Source of the DNA: Bacteroidales bacterium
GTDB taxonomy: Bacteria > Bacteroidota > Bacteroidia > Bacteroidales > UBA7960
Direction of reading: 5' to 3'
DNA length: 19,682 nucleotides
Assembly: GCA_007123065.1 (NCBI GenBank)
Contig: SKSI01000188.1
Span: forward strand, 1-19,682
Made by a program: the position numbers and the translations under genes. Under the pieces are notes generated by a model. That model ran no database searches, was not told the origin of the DNA, and saw only the letters and a list, made by a program, of their open reading frames with translations. Every line of letters begins with the position of its first letter. Position 1 is the first letter of the stretch. This document shows, one piece after another, positions 5,627 through 14,415 of the stretch.

Positions 5627-6406
5627 TTACAAACCCGAATGGCGGGTGATCTCCACGAACGCAGGCACGTCCAGTTGTTCAGGGCGTTCACCTGCAAGAT
5701 GTCCCGGCAATCCCTGCCAGTCTACGTTCATCCCCTTCAGAGAGTTGCGCAATGTTTTTCGCCTCTGGTTGAACGCGGTTTTCACTACAGTGAAAAACAT
5801 TTTTTCATCGCACTCCAAAGATATATCAGCCTTGCGCAAACAACGGATGACGGATGACTTGACCTTCGGGGGTGGGATAAAAACATGCGGTTCTACATCA
5901 AATAGCAACTTTACGTCATAAAAAGCCTGCATCAAAACGCTGAGGATGCCGTATTCCTTGTTGCCGGGAGGCGCGGCAATCCGTCGGGCCACTTCCTTCT
6001 GAAACATTCCCACAACCTCAGGCACCTGCTGGCGTCTGCTCAATACCCGAAACAGGATCTGGCTTGATATGTTATAAGGAAAATTCCCGATTACTGCATA
6101 TGGCGATGTTCCGAAGCAGGTTTCAGGATCAAATTTCAGGAAATCACCGAGAATGATGCGATCCTTTGTCTCCGGGTAAGTTTCTTGCAAATACGCTACG
6201 GAATCACGATCCAGCTCTATGCCATACCAGTTTATTTCCGGTTGCTCCAGCAGAAACCGGGTCAGCATACCGGTGCCGGGACCGATTTCCAGAACGTATT
6301 TGAATTCGGCTCCGGCTGTCAGGCTATGGGCAATCTTTGATGCAATATTCGGGTCAGCAAGAAAATGCTGTCCCAACGATTTTTTTGCCTGTATGTAATT
6401 TGCCAC
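5627..6406 (-). CDS. rsmA: 16S rRNA (A1518/A1519-N6)-dimethyltransferase
   Basis: RsmA/KsgA dimethylates two adjacent adenines in the helix-45 loop of 16S rRNA late in small-subunit assembly, using S-adenosylmethionine. The 259 residues carry the family N-terminus KKSLGQHFL (8-16), SAM-binding motif I EIGPGTG (40-46), the acidic IELD of motif II (63-66), GD at the end of motif III (87-88), and catalytic motif IV NFPYNIS (108-114). The C-terminal part contains FIPPPKVKSSV and FNQRRKTLRNSL, also typical. Length is normal. Only 10 bp separate it from the upstream TPR gene and no promoter is seen between them, so the two are probably cotranscribed. The assignment is firm. Confidence 0.97.
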   Translation of the reverse strand: MANYIQAKKSLGQHFLADPNIASKIAHSLTAGAEFKYVLEIGPGTGMLTRFLLEQPEINWYGIELDRDSVAYLQETYPETKDRIILGDFLKFDPETCFGTSPYAVIGNFPYNISSQILFRVLSRRQQVPEVVGMFQKEVARRIAAPPGNKEYGILSVLMQAFYDVKLLFDVEPHVFIPPPKVKSSVIRCLRKADISLECDEKMFFTVVKTAFNQRRKTLRNSLKGMNVDWQGLPGHLAGERPEQLDVPAFVEITRHSGL

Positions 6407-6416
6407 GATTAATTTC

Positions 6417-8267
6417 TTAATTGATCACATCTCCCCGCAGGGTCCGGAAACGGTTGCGAGCGGTAATAACGTGGACGCTGCCCGGATAATTGAGCATCAG
6501 GTCCTGATAGAGGGCCATTGCCTTGTCATTTTGCTTGAAATGGTTCTGTTGCAGTTCGGCCCTTATGAAAAGCGCTTCATCTGCCAGGACTCCCCCGGGA
6601 TAAGCTTCCACGAGCCGGGCCAGTAAGCTGTCTGCTCCAATGAAGTTATTTGTCTGAATCATAATTTCTGCATTGACAAAGAGGACATCGTCCTGGATTG
6701 AATGCCCCGGAAAACGTTGCACCAGCGAGTCCAGTGTTGCCACAGCATCATCAAACCGGTTCATAAAAACGTGTTGTTCGGCACGGGCAAAAATCTTCAG
6801 CGGTTCTGTATTATCGTCCTGTCCGATGTTATCCTGTATTCGCAACGACAAGCGCATTGCATCGTTAGCGATCAGGCGCGATGTGCCGGCTTTCAGGATA
6901 TCGAGTTGTGCCTTTGCCCAGTCAAATTCGCCAATAAAATAAGACAGTCTGGCGTTTTTGTATTTCGCTTCGTGGGCCAGCGGGTCATCCCGAAACATGC
7001 GGTCAACCTGGGCATAGAGCAGGGTGGCATCCCAAACTTCTCCGGTATACAAGAGGATGTCAGCCAGTTCAACCATACAGGCACCTTTTACCCGATTGGA
7101 CAAACCGCGCATATCGATGATATCCTGGAGCAGTTCTGTGGCTTCATCCGTTTTACCAAGATAGAAAGCCTGAAGATTGGCCAAATTTCTCACCAACTGC
7201 ACGGTATTGGCCCGGATGCCAATCTCATCAATCGCCTGAAAATATTCCTGTTCGATAGCCAGCAGGTCATCCATTTCATAAGCATAATCTTCCGTAACGG
7301 AGAGAAACCGTACATTCAAATAGCCTACCAGTGCATTCATATAATGGCGATTGTCGCTACCCATATCCAGGATGTACTGATAGGCATCTGCTGCAATACT
7401 GTAGTTCCTGTTGCGCGCACTCAGCTCAGCCACTTCAAGAACCTGTTTCCCTTCCTGACGGAAGCGACGGTCCAGTGCCCTGGCCTGCATGAAGGCAATA
7501 CGGAAATCCTGCTGCTGAATTGACAACCAAAGCAGCATTTCAGCATACATTACGTTATCAGGATTGTTCTGAGTACGCATGAGCAACAGCCGGCGCAACG
7601 CCTCATTGCGATCGTAACCGGGGTCATTGGCCAGGGCGTCTTGCAGCATCCCTCTGATGCGTGCCACTTCATCGGGCCGGTCATTCATATAATCCAGGTA
7701 TTCGCGCATCATCGCTTCATAGTTGCCTTGCCTTTCGTGAATTTCGGCAATGCGCAGATGCAAGGGATACCTATCTCCAAGCAACTCCCTGCCACGAAGA
7801 TAGGTTTCAAGTGCCCTGTCGGTATAGCCACGTGTTTCATACGCAAGGGCAAGGTCAATGACCTGTTGCCGGTTGGCTTCCAGATCGTTGATCAGGGCAT
7901 CCATTTGCCGGCGTTCACGACGTGAATTGCCTGCTCTGCCATGAACATATCCCAGATCAACCTGAAAGCGAATTTCCCGCGGATGCGCCTCTATCTGTTG
8001 ATTCACCAGACGCTCTGCACGCCTGAAGGATTCCGTGCGAAGCAAACTCTCGAGATAGTTGTTGTAAATTACCGGTGATTGATTATCCTGGAAGATCTCT
8101 TCATATAAGGCCAGCGCCTGTTCGTATTGTCCATTACGGAAATACTGGTTCGCGAGCATTTCGTCCGTATTGCCGGCCATCGTGACTGACAGCATGGCTG
8201 CTGAAAGCAGGATACCGGCAAACAGTTTCCTTAAACGTAAAAGATGATGTAAGCCCTTTCTTTTCAT
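6417..8267 (-). CDS. Secreted tetratricopeptide-repeat protein
   Basis: A 616-residue protein with an N-terminal signal peptide (MKRKGLHHLLRLRKLFAGI onward, a basic start followed by a hydrophobic stretch ending near SVTMAG). The remainder is nearly all helical repeats. The first TPR is visible at ANQYFRNGQYEQALALYEEI. The C-terminal 120 residues contain three further repeats with the FPG/YPG turns seen in BamD/CpoB-like proteins (QRFPGHS, EAYPGG, LNYPGS). No enzyme motif is visible. Start 8267 puts the basic residues of the signal peptide at the N-terminus; an in-frame ATG at 8294 would add nine residues. It lies between serS (83 bp upstream) and rsmA (10 bp downstream). It is likely a periplasmic or outer-membrane scaffold; the partner is unknown. 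Confidence 0.82.
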   Translation of the reverse strand: MKRKGLHHLLRLRKLFAGILLSAAMLSVTMAGNTDEMLANQYFRNGQYEQALALYEEIFQDNQSPVIYNNYLESLLRTESFRRAERLVNQQIEAHPREIRFQVDLGYVHGRAGNSRRERRQMDALINDLEANRQQVIDLALAYETRGYTDRALETYLRGRELLGDRYPLHLRIAEIHERQGNYEAMMREYLDYMNDRPDEVARIRGMLQDALANDPGYDRNEALRRLLLMRTQNNPDNVMYAEMLLWLSIQQQDFRIAFMQARALDRRFRQEGKQVLEVAELSARNRNYSIAADAYQYILDMGSDNRHYMNALVGYLNVRFLSVTEDYAYEMDDLLAIEQEYFQAIDEIGIRANTVQLVRNLANLQAFYLGKTDEATELLQDIIDMRGLSNRVKGACMVELADILLYTGEVWDATLLYAQVDRMFRDDPLAHEAKYKNARLSYFIGEFDWAKAQLDILKAGTSRLIANDAMRLSLRIQDNIGQDDNTEPLKIFARAEQHVFMNRFDDAVATLDSLVQRFPGHSIQDDVLFVNAEIMIQTNNFIGADSLLARLVEAYPGGVLADEALFIRAELQQNHFKQNDKAMALYQDLMLNYPGSVHVITARNRFRTLRGDVIN

Positions 8268-8349
8268 TGTTTGAAGAACGTATAATGCTTGCATTTTGTT
8301 TTACTCGCAGGATCGAAAGCCAGGTTGCCCTGTCCGGTGATGTACAGCT

Positions 8350-9621
8350 TTACTGAATGTAGCGAAAACCTGTATACGCCTGTAAAGCTTTGGGGATCAG
8401 AATTCCCTCTTCGCTTTGGTTGTTCTCAAGCAGTGCAGCCATGATACGTGGCAGGGCCAGGGCACTGCCGTTGAGTGTATGGGCCAGACGGTTTTTGCCA
8501 TCGGCAGTTTTATATCGTAGCTTCAGGCGGTTTGACTGATAGGACTCAAAGTTTGAAACAGAGCTGACTTCAAGCCACCGGCCCTGGGCTGCCGACCAAA
8601 CCTCCATGTCATAAGTGAGTGCTGCAGCAAAGCCGAGGTCGCCGCCACACAGGCGCGTGGTTCTGAAAGGAAGCTCCAGCTTTTTTAATACACCGGAAAC
8701 GTGTGTCACCATCTCATCCAGTGCCTTGTAGCTGTTTTCCGGCCTGGTAATTTGAACAATTTCCACCTTGTCAAACTGGTGCAAACGGTTCAGGCCCCGC
8801 ACATCTTTGCCGTAAGAACCTGCTTCACGGCGAAAACAGACAGAATAGGCCGTGCATTTTACCGGCAATTCATCTTCCTGCAGAATGGTATCACGAAACA
8901 GATTTGTTACAGGAACTTCCGAAGTGGGTATCAGGTAAAGGTTGTCAGATGGTACATGATACATCTGGCCATCCTTGTCGGGAAGCTGACCCGTGCCAAA
9001 GGCACTGTCTTCATTCACTAGCAGTGGTGGCTGGTATTCGGTATATCCGGCGATCAGGGCTTCATCCAGGAAAAAGGTGATCAGTGCACGTTGCAGTCTG
9101 GCGCCCAATCCTTTATAGACAGGAAAGCCGGCACCAGTAATTTTTGTTCCCCGTTCAAAGTCGATAATGTCATACTTTTTCGCGAGGTCCCAATGGGGAA
9201 GTGCATCCGGGGCCGCTGGTATCACCTTGCCTGTTTTCTGGATCACTAAATTGTCAGCATCTGATTTGCCGGCAGGTACAGAAGGGTGTGGCAGGTTTGG
9301 TAAGCGAACAATCAGTTCCTGAAATTTGGCGTTGGCTTCATCGAGTTGCTCCTGCAAGTCTTTCGCCTGTTTTTTAAGAGCTGCTGATTTCTCCTTAAGC
9401 GGTTCAGCTTCTGCCCCCTTTCCGGTTTTGAAAAGCACCCCAATCTCTTTGGCAAGCGCATTTATTTCAGCCAGGGTGTCGTCAAGCTGTTTTTGAAGCT
9501 GCCGTTTGCTTTGGTCCACTTCTTTCAGGCCGTTAACAAGGTCACCGGCATCCATATTTCTAACCTTAAGGCGTAGGATCACTTCATCGCTGTGATCGCG
9601 TATTTGTTGTATGTCAATCAT
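8350..9621 (-). CDS. serS: Seryl-tRNA synthetase
   Basis: Class II synthetase charging tRNA-Ser with serine (423 residues, normal length). Residues about 30-105 are the long charged coiled-coil arm that grips the long variable arm of tRNA-Ser. The catalytic domain shows the TSE serine-binding loop (233-235), motif 2 FRREAGSYGKDVRGLNRLHQF (263-283) and motif 3 LNGSALALPRIMAALLEN (383-400). The CGGDLGFAAALTYDMEVW segment (325-342) is also typical. It starts downstream of the rpmA terminator with its own possible -7 box. No terminator is evident between it and the TPR gene, so transcription may continue into TPR-rsmA. A tRNA-Ser gene lies elsewhere in this window. Confidence 0.98.
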   Translation of the reverse strand: MIDIQQIRDHSDEVILRLKVRNMDAGDLVNGLKEVDQSKRQLQKQLDDTLAEINALAKEIGVLFKTGKGAEAEPLKEKSAALKKQAKDLQEQLDEANAKFQELIVRLPNLPHPSVPAGKSDADNLVIQKTGKVIPAAPDALPHWDLAKKYDIIDFERGTKITGAGFPVYKGLGARLQRALITFFLDEALIAGYTEYQPPLLVNEDSAFGTGQLPDKDGQMYHVPSDNLYLIPTSEVPVTNLFRDTILQEDELPVKCTAYSVCFRREAGSYGKDVRGLNRLHQFDKVEIVQITRPENSYKALDEMVTHVSGVLKKLELPFRTTRLCGGDLGFAAALTYDMEVWSAAQGRWLEVSSVSNFESYQSNRLKLRYKTADGKNRLAHTLNGSALALPRIMAALLENNQSEEGILIPKALQAYTGFRYIQ

Positions 9622-9656
9622 ATTATCAATTCGGGTTTATCAAAAAAAACAGACAT

Positions 9657-9664
9657 CAAAAATA
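9657..9664 (-). promoter_or_regulatory. Putative -7 box (TATTTTTG) for serS
   Basis: On the minus strand TATTTTTG matches TAnnTTTG and lies 35 bp upstream of the serS ATG, downstream of the rpmA terminator. The nearest TTTG upstream is only about 12 bp away, too close for a standard -33 element, so support is from the -7 box and its position only. Confidence 0.35.
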
Positions 9665-9675
9665 ATAAGAATGAA

Positions 9676-9702
9676 ACAAAAAATCCTGCCTGAGGCAGGA
9701 TT
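9676..9702 (-). terminator. Rho-independent terminator of rplU-rpmA
   Basis: On the minus strand AATCCTGCC, loop TCA, and GGCAGGATT form a perfect 9-bp stem (9682-9702) followed directly by a T-tract (9676-9681). It lies about 35 bp after the rpmA stop codon and before serS, so it separates the ribosomal protein operon from serS. Confidence 0.85.
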
Positions 9703-9737
9703 ATAAGATAATGACACATGCCGTATATTACCTGCAA

Positions 9738-10145
9738 CTATGCTTCAGCTGGAGCTTCGGTTGAATCGGATGCTTCTGTTTTCACGTCGGCAACTTCTTC
9801 AGTTTTTTCAACTGCTTTTTCTGGTGCTTTGGCCGTTGGTGCAGCTTTTTGGGGTTGTTCCGGTTGTGCCTCTGTTTTTGATGTTTCTTCAACGAGGGGC
9901 TCAATGGAGACATATGATTTATTTCCAAACCTTTTTCTGAATACGACTTCGCCGTCGCACAGGGCAAAAAGGGTATGATCTTTCCCCATTCCTACATTTA
10001 CTCCCGGATAATGTTGTGTGCCACGTTGTCTGACGATAATATTTCCGGCAATGGCTGTCGAGCCGCCGAATATTTTTACACCAAGTCGTTTGCTATGCGA
10101 CTCGCGTCCGTTACGTGAACTACCAACTCCTTTCTTATGTGCCAT
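9738..10145 (-). CDS. rpmA: 50S ribosomal protein L27 with C-terminal low-complexity extension
   Basis: Component of the large ribosomal subunit near the peptidyl-transferase centre. The first 84 residues or so are a standard L27: MAHKKGVGSSRNGRES, GVKIFGGSTAIAGNIIVRQRGT, GKDHTLFALCDGEVVF. There is no Firmicutes-type cleavable N-terminal leader. Family members are usually about 85-90 residues, but this one has 135. Residues about 85-135 are rich in Glu, Ala, Lys, Pro and Thr, with no Cys, Trp, Phe or His and no recognisable domain. The frame is open without interruption, and the terminator lies just after the stop, so the tail appears to be real coding sequence. It is downstream of rplU with a 31-bp gap, the usual operon order. 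Confidence 0.95.
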   Translation of the reverse strand: MAHKKGVGSSRNGRESHSKRLGVKIFGGSTAIAGNIIVRQRGTQHYPGVNVGMGKDHTLFALCDGEVVFRKRFGNKSYVSIEPLVEETSKTEAQPEQPQKAAPTAKAPEKAVEKTEEVADVKTEASDSTEAPAEA

Positions 10146-10176
10146 GATCGTTTATTTTTTGCTGTTAAAAATTCGT

Positions 10177-10488
10177 TTATGCAGTGATTTCTTCAATTTG
10201 GATTTGGGTCATAGGCTGACGGTGGCCGTTAAGTTTTTGATAGCCTTTTCTTCTTTTCTTTTTGAAAACAATAATTTTGTCGGCTTTAACGTGTTCCAGC
10301 ACCTTGGCTTTTACTTTCACGCCTTCCACGACCGGTGCACCCACCTTGATCTCTTCTCCATCGGCAAGCAGGAACACCTGATCAAACTCCAGTTCACTAC
10401 CCGCTTCATTTTCCATCCTGTTCACAAATAATTTCTGGTCTTTTTCAATCTTGTATTGATGACCGGCTATTTCAACGATTGCGTACAT
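10177..10488 (-). CDS. rplU: 50S ribosomal protein L21
   Basis: Large-subunit protein that binds 23S rRNA. The 103 residues begin MYAIVEIAGHQYKIEKDQK and include FKKKRRKGYQKLNGHRQ near the C-terminus, the conserved basic rRNA-binding segment of L21. Length is typical. It is the first gene of the rplU-rpmA unit and has the clearest promoter in the window, with both boxes at ideal spacing. About 40 nt of leader lie between the -7 box and the ATG; no leader structure was identified. Confidence 0.97.
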   Translation of the reverse strand: MYAIVEIAGHQYKIEKDQKLFVNRMENEAGSELEFDQVFLLADGEEIKVGAPVVEGVKVKAKVLEHVKADKIIVFKKKRRKGYQKLNGHRQPMTQIQIEEITA

Positions 10489-10528
10489 TTCTGTCTGGTA
10501 TTAAATATCTTACTCATTAATTGGGGTG

Positions 10529-10558
10529 CAAAGATAAATAAAATTAATGAAGGTGCAA
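10529..10558 (-). promoter_or_regulatory. Bacteroidota-type promoter of rplU-rpmA
   Basis: On the minus strand TTG (10556-10558) is followed by exactly 19 bases and then TATCTTTG (10529-10536), a full match to the TTG-N19-TAnnTTTG promoter pattern of Bacteroidota. It lies 40 bp upstream of the rplU start codon. This is the best promoter match in the window and supports the taxonomic inference. Confidence 0.75.
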
Positions 10559-10699
10559 GAAATTGAAGAAAAAGATTTGGAACAAGGATGGAAGATCATC
10601 TCATAGTTTGTTATTATCCACAAATTCACACAAAACATAAATAATGGATCTGTTCGCTGATCATTATCGCTCAAGGCCCTCAAGTCCCTCAGCTCCCGG

Positions 10700-11584
10700 T
10701 TACCGTTTTTTATTTGCCAGATAGACGCCGATGAGGGTGAGACAGATCCACAAGATATAGATGAACAGGAAGTTTTCGTTGTCGGCAACACCCCACATAA
10801 TTGAAACGGCAGGCATCATATAAGTTACAGTAGATGTAAACAATGCAGAAGTTTGTTTGATCAGCCAGTTATGAATGATCATAGCAACAGCTGTTCCCAA
10901 TATGGCCAGAATGGCAATGTATCCAAGGTTTTTCCACGCTTCGGGATCTGTTTTTACTATGACAAGAAAGTCTGATCCGGCGAAAAGGTATATCAACGAT
11001 GGAATTCCAATAAACGTAAATACAACACTGGTGATGGTCAGGGCCCCAAATTGTGACAAAAAATTTTTTATCAGGTTCATATTGATGGCATAGCAGAGAG
11101 CCGCAGCAATGGCGAACAGTCCGTACCAGATATTATTCATCTGGGCACCATTTGCAGCGGCAAGCAATCCGATTGCACCACTTAAACCAATAAAAACACC
11201 CAGAACATTGATCCAGCGTGTCTTTGTGCCGAAAAACAGCACACCGACCAACAGCGTAAAAAGTGGTGTAAGTGAATTCAGGACACCGGCCATAAAACTG
11301 TCAATTACCGTTTGTGCCTTTGCAAACAGAAAAGGAGGCAAACCATTGCCGATCACTCCGGCAAGCAAAAAGTAGATCAGCTTATTGCGAGGCACCTTCC
11401 GGATATGCTTCCATGCCATTGGCGACAGAACAAGGAATGAAATGGCGATCCGTAAGGCACCTGTCTCGGTGCTGGAAAAGCTTACCAGACCGCGCTTGAT
11501 CAGGATAAAGGAACTGCCCCAAACGATCACCAGCAGCAGCATGGCCATCCAGTGTATGAGTCGCGGTTTCTGATCTTGGCTCAT
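10700..11584 (-). CDS. DMT-superfamily (EamA) transporter
   Basis: A 294-residue, very hydrophobic protein with about ten predicted helices in two similar halves, the layout of EamA/RhaT-type drug/metabolite transporters. Family features include WGSSFILIKRGL in helix 1, the small-residue rich ALRIAISFLVLSPMAW region, and in the second half TSALFTSTVTYMMPAVSIMWGV. The C-terminus ends with ANKKR, a typical cytoplasmic basic tail. Exporters of this group carry amino acids, nucleosides or other small metabolites; the substrate cannot be read here. It stands alone with its own possible -7 box and shares a divergent intergenic region with the permease gene downstream on the other strand. Confidence 0.9.
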   Translation of the reverse strand: MSQDQKPRLIHWMAMLLLVIVWGSSFILIKRGLVSFSSTETGALRIAISFLVLSPMAWKHIRKVPRNKLIYFLLAGVIGNGLPPFLFAKAQTVIDSFMAGVLNSLTPLFTLLVGVLFFGTKTRWINVLGVFIGLSGAIGLLAAANGAQMNNIWYGLFAIAAALCYAINMNLIKNFLSQFGALTITSVVFTFIGIPSLIYLFAGSDFLVIVKTDPEAWKNLGYIAILAILGTAVAMIIHNWLIKQTSALFTSTVTYMMPAVSIMWGVADNENFLFIYILWICLTLIGVYLANKKR

Positions 11585-11606
11585 TTGTCGGAATATTATT
11601 GAGGAG

Positions 11607-11614
11607 CAAAAGTA
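11607..11614 (-). promoter_or_regulatory. Putative -7 box (TACTTTTG) for the EamA transporter
   Basis: On the minus strand TACTTTTG matches TAnnTTTG and lies 22 bp upstream of the ATG at 11584. The expected -33 region is A-rich and has no clean TTG, so this is a -7 match only. Confidence 0.45.
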
Positions 11615-11791
11615 CAGGATTTTTTTTCATAAGTTTGATTTGCATATTAAAATTGGAGACAGACCTTTTTTCTGAGTGTGCGCTAAAACTTATTTGATTA
11701 ATTTAGCAGATTAATAGTCAGGTAATGGTAAACTGAATTGCGATGACAAGGTTAACGTGTTGATGCTGTTCATTAAACATACTGAAAAGAG

Positions 11792-13054
11792 ATGACATCC
11801 GTGATATTGATCGTAAAACTGCTTCGGGAAAGCGTATGGTTTGCAATAAACTCTGTAATTGCTAATAAATTACGTACGGTATTGACTTTATTGGGTATTA
11901 CAATCGGGATATTTGCCATCATCTCTGTTTTTTCTATTGTTGATTCTCTGGAGCGGCAGATTCGTAACAGCATAACAGCCCTGGGAGACCAGGTTGTTTA
12001 TGTTCAGAAGTGGCCATGGGGCGGTTTTGACGGACAATATCGCTGGTGGGATTATATGGGCAGGCCTGTGCCGCATATCCGCGAACTTGAAGAGGTACAG
12101 CGCCGGACTGTTAGTGTGGACGCCGCGGCATTTGTTGCATCCCTTTCGCGTCGGGTGGAATATCTCAATACCAGCATCGAGAATGTTACCATTATGGGGG
12201 TTACTGAAGATTATGACCAGGTGAGAAACTTTGATATGGAAGGGGGTCGCTTTTTTTCTGCTTTAGAGTCAGCAACCGGAAGAAATGTCGTGGTGCTGGG
12301 TTTCGATCTTGCAGAGAATTTGTTCCCTAACGTTGACCCGATCGGAAGAAATGTGAAGATATTTGGACAGAATGCGATTGTGATAGGAATTTTCGAAAAA
12401 GAAGGGATGGGTGGTTTTGGCGACAGCCACGACGATGTCCTGGTAATGCCCCTCAGCTATCTTAACCAGTTCATTGATGTGAACCAGGAACGGTTCAATC
12501 CTTTCATTATGGCTAAGGGAAAGCCTGGCATCAGCAACCAGCAATTGATTGATGAACTTACCGGCGTGATGCGGGCTGTAAGGCGCCTGCCACCTATGGC
12601 CGACAACAATTTTGCTCTCAATGAAACCAGTCTGCTGTCGGAAGGGTTTGACGGGCTGTTTGCCATTATTAAAATGGCGGGTTGGATCATCGGAGGCTTT
12701 TCCATTCTGGTGGGCGGTTTCGGGATCGCCAATATTATGTTCGTTTCGGTAAGGGAGCGCACCAGCATTATCGGTATACAGAAGGCACTTGGTGCCAAGA
12801 ACTATTTCATCCTATGGCAGTTTCTGTTTGAATCCATTATGCTGAGCCTGATGGGAGGGATTGTTGGCTTGCTGCTGGTTTTTACAGGAACAACCATTGT
12901 GGCAAGGGTGTTTGAAATAGATTTCTTGCTGAGCACATCAAATATTCTGCTTGGTATCAACGTTTCCGCTATTATCGGCCTGGTGTCAGGATTTATTCCG
13001 GCCTGGAGTGCTGCACGCCTTGACCCCGTTGAGGCAATCAGGAGTACCGGCTAA
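11792..13054 (+). CDS. ABC transporter permease, FtsX/MacB type
   Basis: A 420-residue membrane subunit of a MacB-like (type VII) ABC system. Layout: a transmembrane helix at about 29-51 (TVLTLLGITIGIFAIISVFS) preceded by NKLRT; a periplasmic MacB-PCD domain (about 55-285); then three helices of the FtsX domain. After the second helix, VRERTSIIGIQKALGAK (about 320-336) is the coupling segment that contacts the ATPase, and the C-terminus ends WSAARLDPVEAIRSTG, a family signature. These proteins act with an ATPase and often a periplasmic adaptor, transmitting force to substrates rather than opening a channel. Neither partner gene is adjacent; upstream is a divergent transporter and downstream is der, 41 bp away. 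Substrate unknown. Confidence 0.92.
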   Translation: MTSVILIVKLLRESVWFAINSVIANKLRTVLTLLGITIGIFAIISVFSIVDSLERQIRNSITALGDQVVYVQKWPWGGFDGQYRWWDYMGRPVPHIRELEEVQRRTVSVDAAAFVASLSRRVEYLNTSIENVTIMGVTEDYDQVRNFDMEGGRFFSALESATGRNVVVLGFDLAENLFPNVDPIGRNVKIFGQNAIVIGIFEKEGMGGFGDSHDDVLVMPLSYLNQFIDVNQERFNPFIMAKGKPGISNQQLIDELTGVMRAVRRLPPMADNNFALNETSLLSEGFDGLFAIIKMAGWIIGGFSILVGGFGIANIMFVSVRERTSIIGIQKALGAKNYFILWQFLFESIMLSLMGGIVGLLLVFTGTTIVARVFEIDFLLSTSNILLGINVSAIIGLVSGFIPAWSAARLDPVEAIRSTG

Positions 13055-13095
13055 CGTTGTTAAACCGGAGTGATTATAATTAGAAAACTATTTTT

Positions 13096-14406
13096 ATGTC
13101 AAATATATTAGCACTGGTAGGTCGTCCGAACGTCGGCAAATCCACACTGTTCAACAGGTTAACAAAACGCCGGATGGCAATCGTGGATCCCACCGCCGGT
13201 GTTACGCGTGACCGTCACTACGGCAAGTCAGACTGGAACGGTATTGCCTTTTCCGTGATTGACACGGGAGGCTATATGACGGACTCTGATGATGTCTTTG
13301 AACTCCAGATACGCGAACAGGTTGAAATAGCACTCGAAGAAGCCGACGTCATCCTGTTTATGGTTGATGCAGTGGAAGGGATCACTCCGATGGACGAGGT
13401 GATGGCTGACCTGTTGCGGCGCAAGGGAAAGCCCTATCTGTTGGTTGCCAATAAAGCGGATAACCACCGTTTGCTCAATGATTCTTCCGTTTTTTATGCC
13501 CTGGGCGTTGAACAGGTATTTCCTGTGTCATCCATAAGCGGGAGCGGTACAGGAGATCTGCTGGACGCTGCGGTTGCAAAATTCCAGAATAAGGAAGAGG
13601 AGGAAACCGAGCCCGATATTCCGAGATTTGCCGTTGTGGGCAGACCCAATGTTGGGAAATCGAGTCTGGTAAATGCTTTACTCGGAAAAGAACGAAATAT
13701 CGTAACCGATATTCCAGGCACTACGAGGGATTCCATCTACACACGATACAATCAGTTTGGACTTGATTTTTACCTGGTCGACACGGCCGGACTAAGAAAA
13801 AAGGGGAAGGTGCAGGAGAATATTGAGTTCTATTCTGTAATGCGTTCCGTTCGCGCCATTGAACTGGCAGATGTATGCATTTTGCTTGTGGATGCAACCA
13901 CGCTCTTTGAGTCGCAAGACCTCAACATCTTTACACTTGCTGCCAGAAACAACAAAGGGGTCTTGATCCTGGTAAACAAATGGGACCTTCTGAAAGACAA
14001 GGATCACAACGCATCCAGACGTTATGAAGAGCAGATCAGGGAGCGCATTGCCCCTTTTTCCGACGTACCGGTAATCTTCACCTCAGTTCCGCAAAAGCAA
14101 AGGATATTTAAAGCGATTGAAACTGCTGTTACCGTATTTCACAACAGAAGAAAAAAAATTCCCACAGCAAAGCTTAATGATGTGATGCTTCCTGTAATTG
14201 CGAAGAATCCACCCCCGGCCACAAAAGGGAAATACATTAAAATCAAATACATTACCCAGCTGCCTACGCATTATCCCGCTTTTGCTTTCTTTTGCAACCT
14301 GCCACAATATGTAAAGGAGCCTTACATGCGTTTTCTGGAGAATCAGATCCGGTTAAACTGGGATTTTTCAGGCGTTCCCATCAAAGTTTATTGCAGAAAA
14401 AAATAA
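13096..14406 (+). CDS. der: Ribosome-associated GTPase Der (EngA)
   Basis: Essential double GTPase needed for 50S subunit maturation. The 436 residues contain two G domains: P-loop GRPNVGKS at 9-16 with DTGG (56-59) and NKAD (119-122), and P-loop GRPNVGKS at 182-189 with DTAG (229-232) and NKWD (294-297). They are joined by an acidic linker (NKEEEEETEPD, about 165-174). The C-terminal KH-like domain (about 350-436) includes PPATKGKYIKIKYITQ and ends NWDFSGVPIKVYCRKK. Length and order are standard. It follows the permease by 41 bp and precedes the S4-domain gene by 9 bp, so cotranscription with the latter is likely. Confidence 0.98.
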   Translation: MSNILALVGRPNVGKSTLFNRLTKRRMAIVDPTAGVTRDRHYGKSDWNGIAFSVIDTGGYMTDSDDVFELQIREQVEIALEEADVILFMVDAVEGITPMDEVMADLLRRKGKPYLLVANKADNHRLLNDSSVFYALGVEQVFPVSSISGSGTGDLLDAAVAKFQNKEEEETEPDIPRFAVVGRPNVGKSSLVNALLGKERNIVTDIPGTTRDSIYTRYNQFGLDFYLVDTAGLRKKGKVQENIEFYSVMRSVRAIELADVCILLVDATTLFESQDLNIFTLAARNNKGVLILVNKWDLLKDKDHNASRRYEEQIRERIAPFSDVPVIFTSVPQKQRIFKAIETAVTVFHNRRKKIPTAKLNDVMLPVIAKNPPPATKGKYIKIKYITQLPTHYPAFAFFCNLPQYVKEPYMRFLENQIRLNWDFSGVPIKVYCRKK

Positions 14407-14415
14407 GGTTTGCCG

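Noticed and set aside
6702..7523. Antisense 273-codon frame across the TPR gene
   Set aside because: The minus-strand TPR protein has a signal peptide and clear repeats; the plus-strand frame has no domain.
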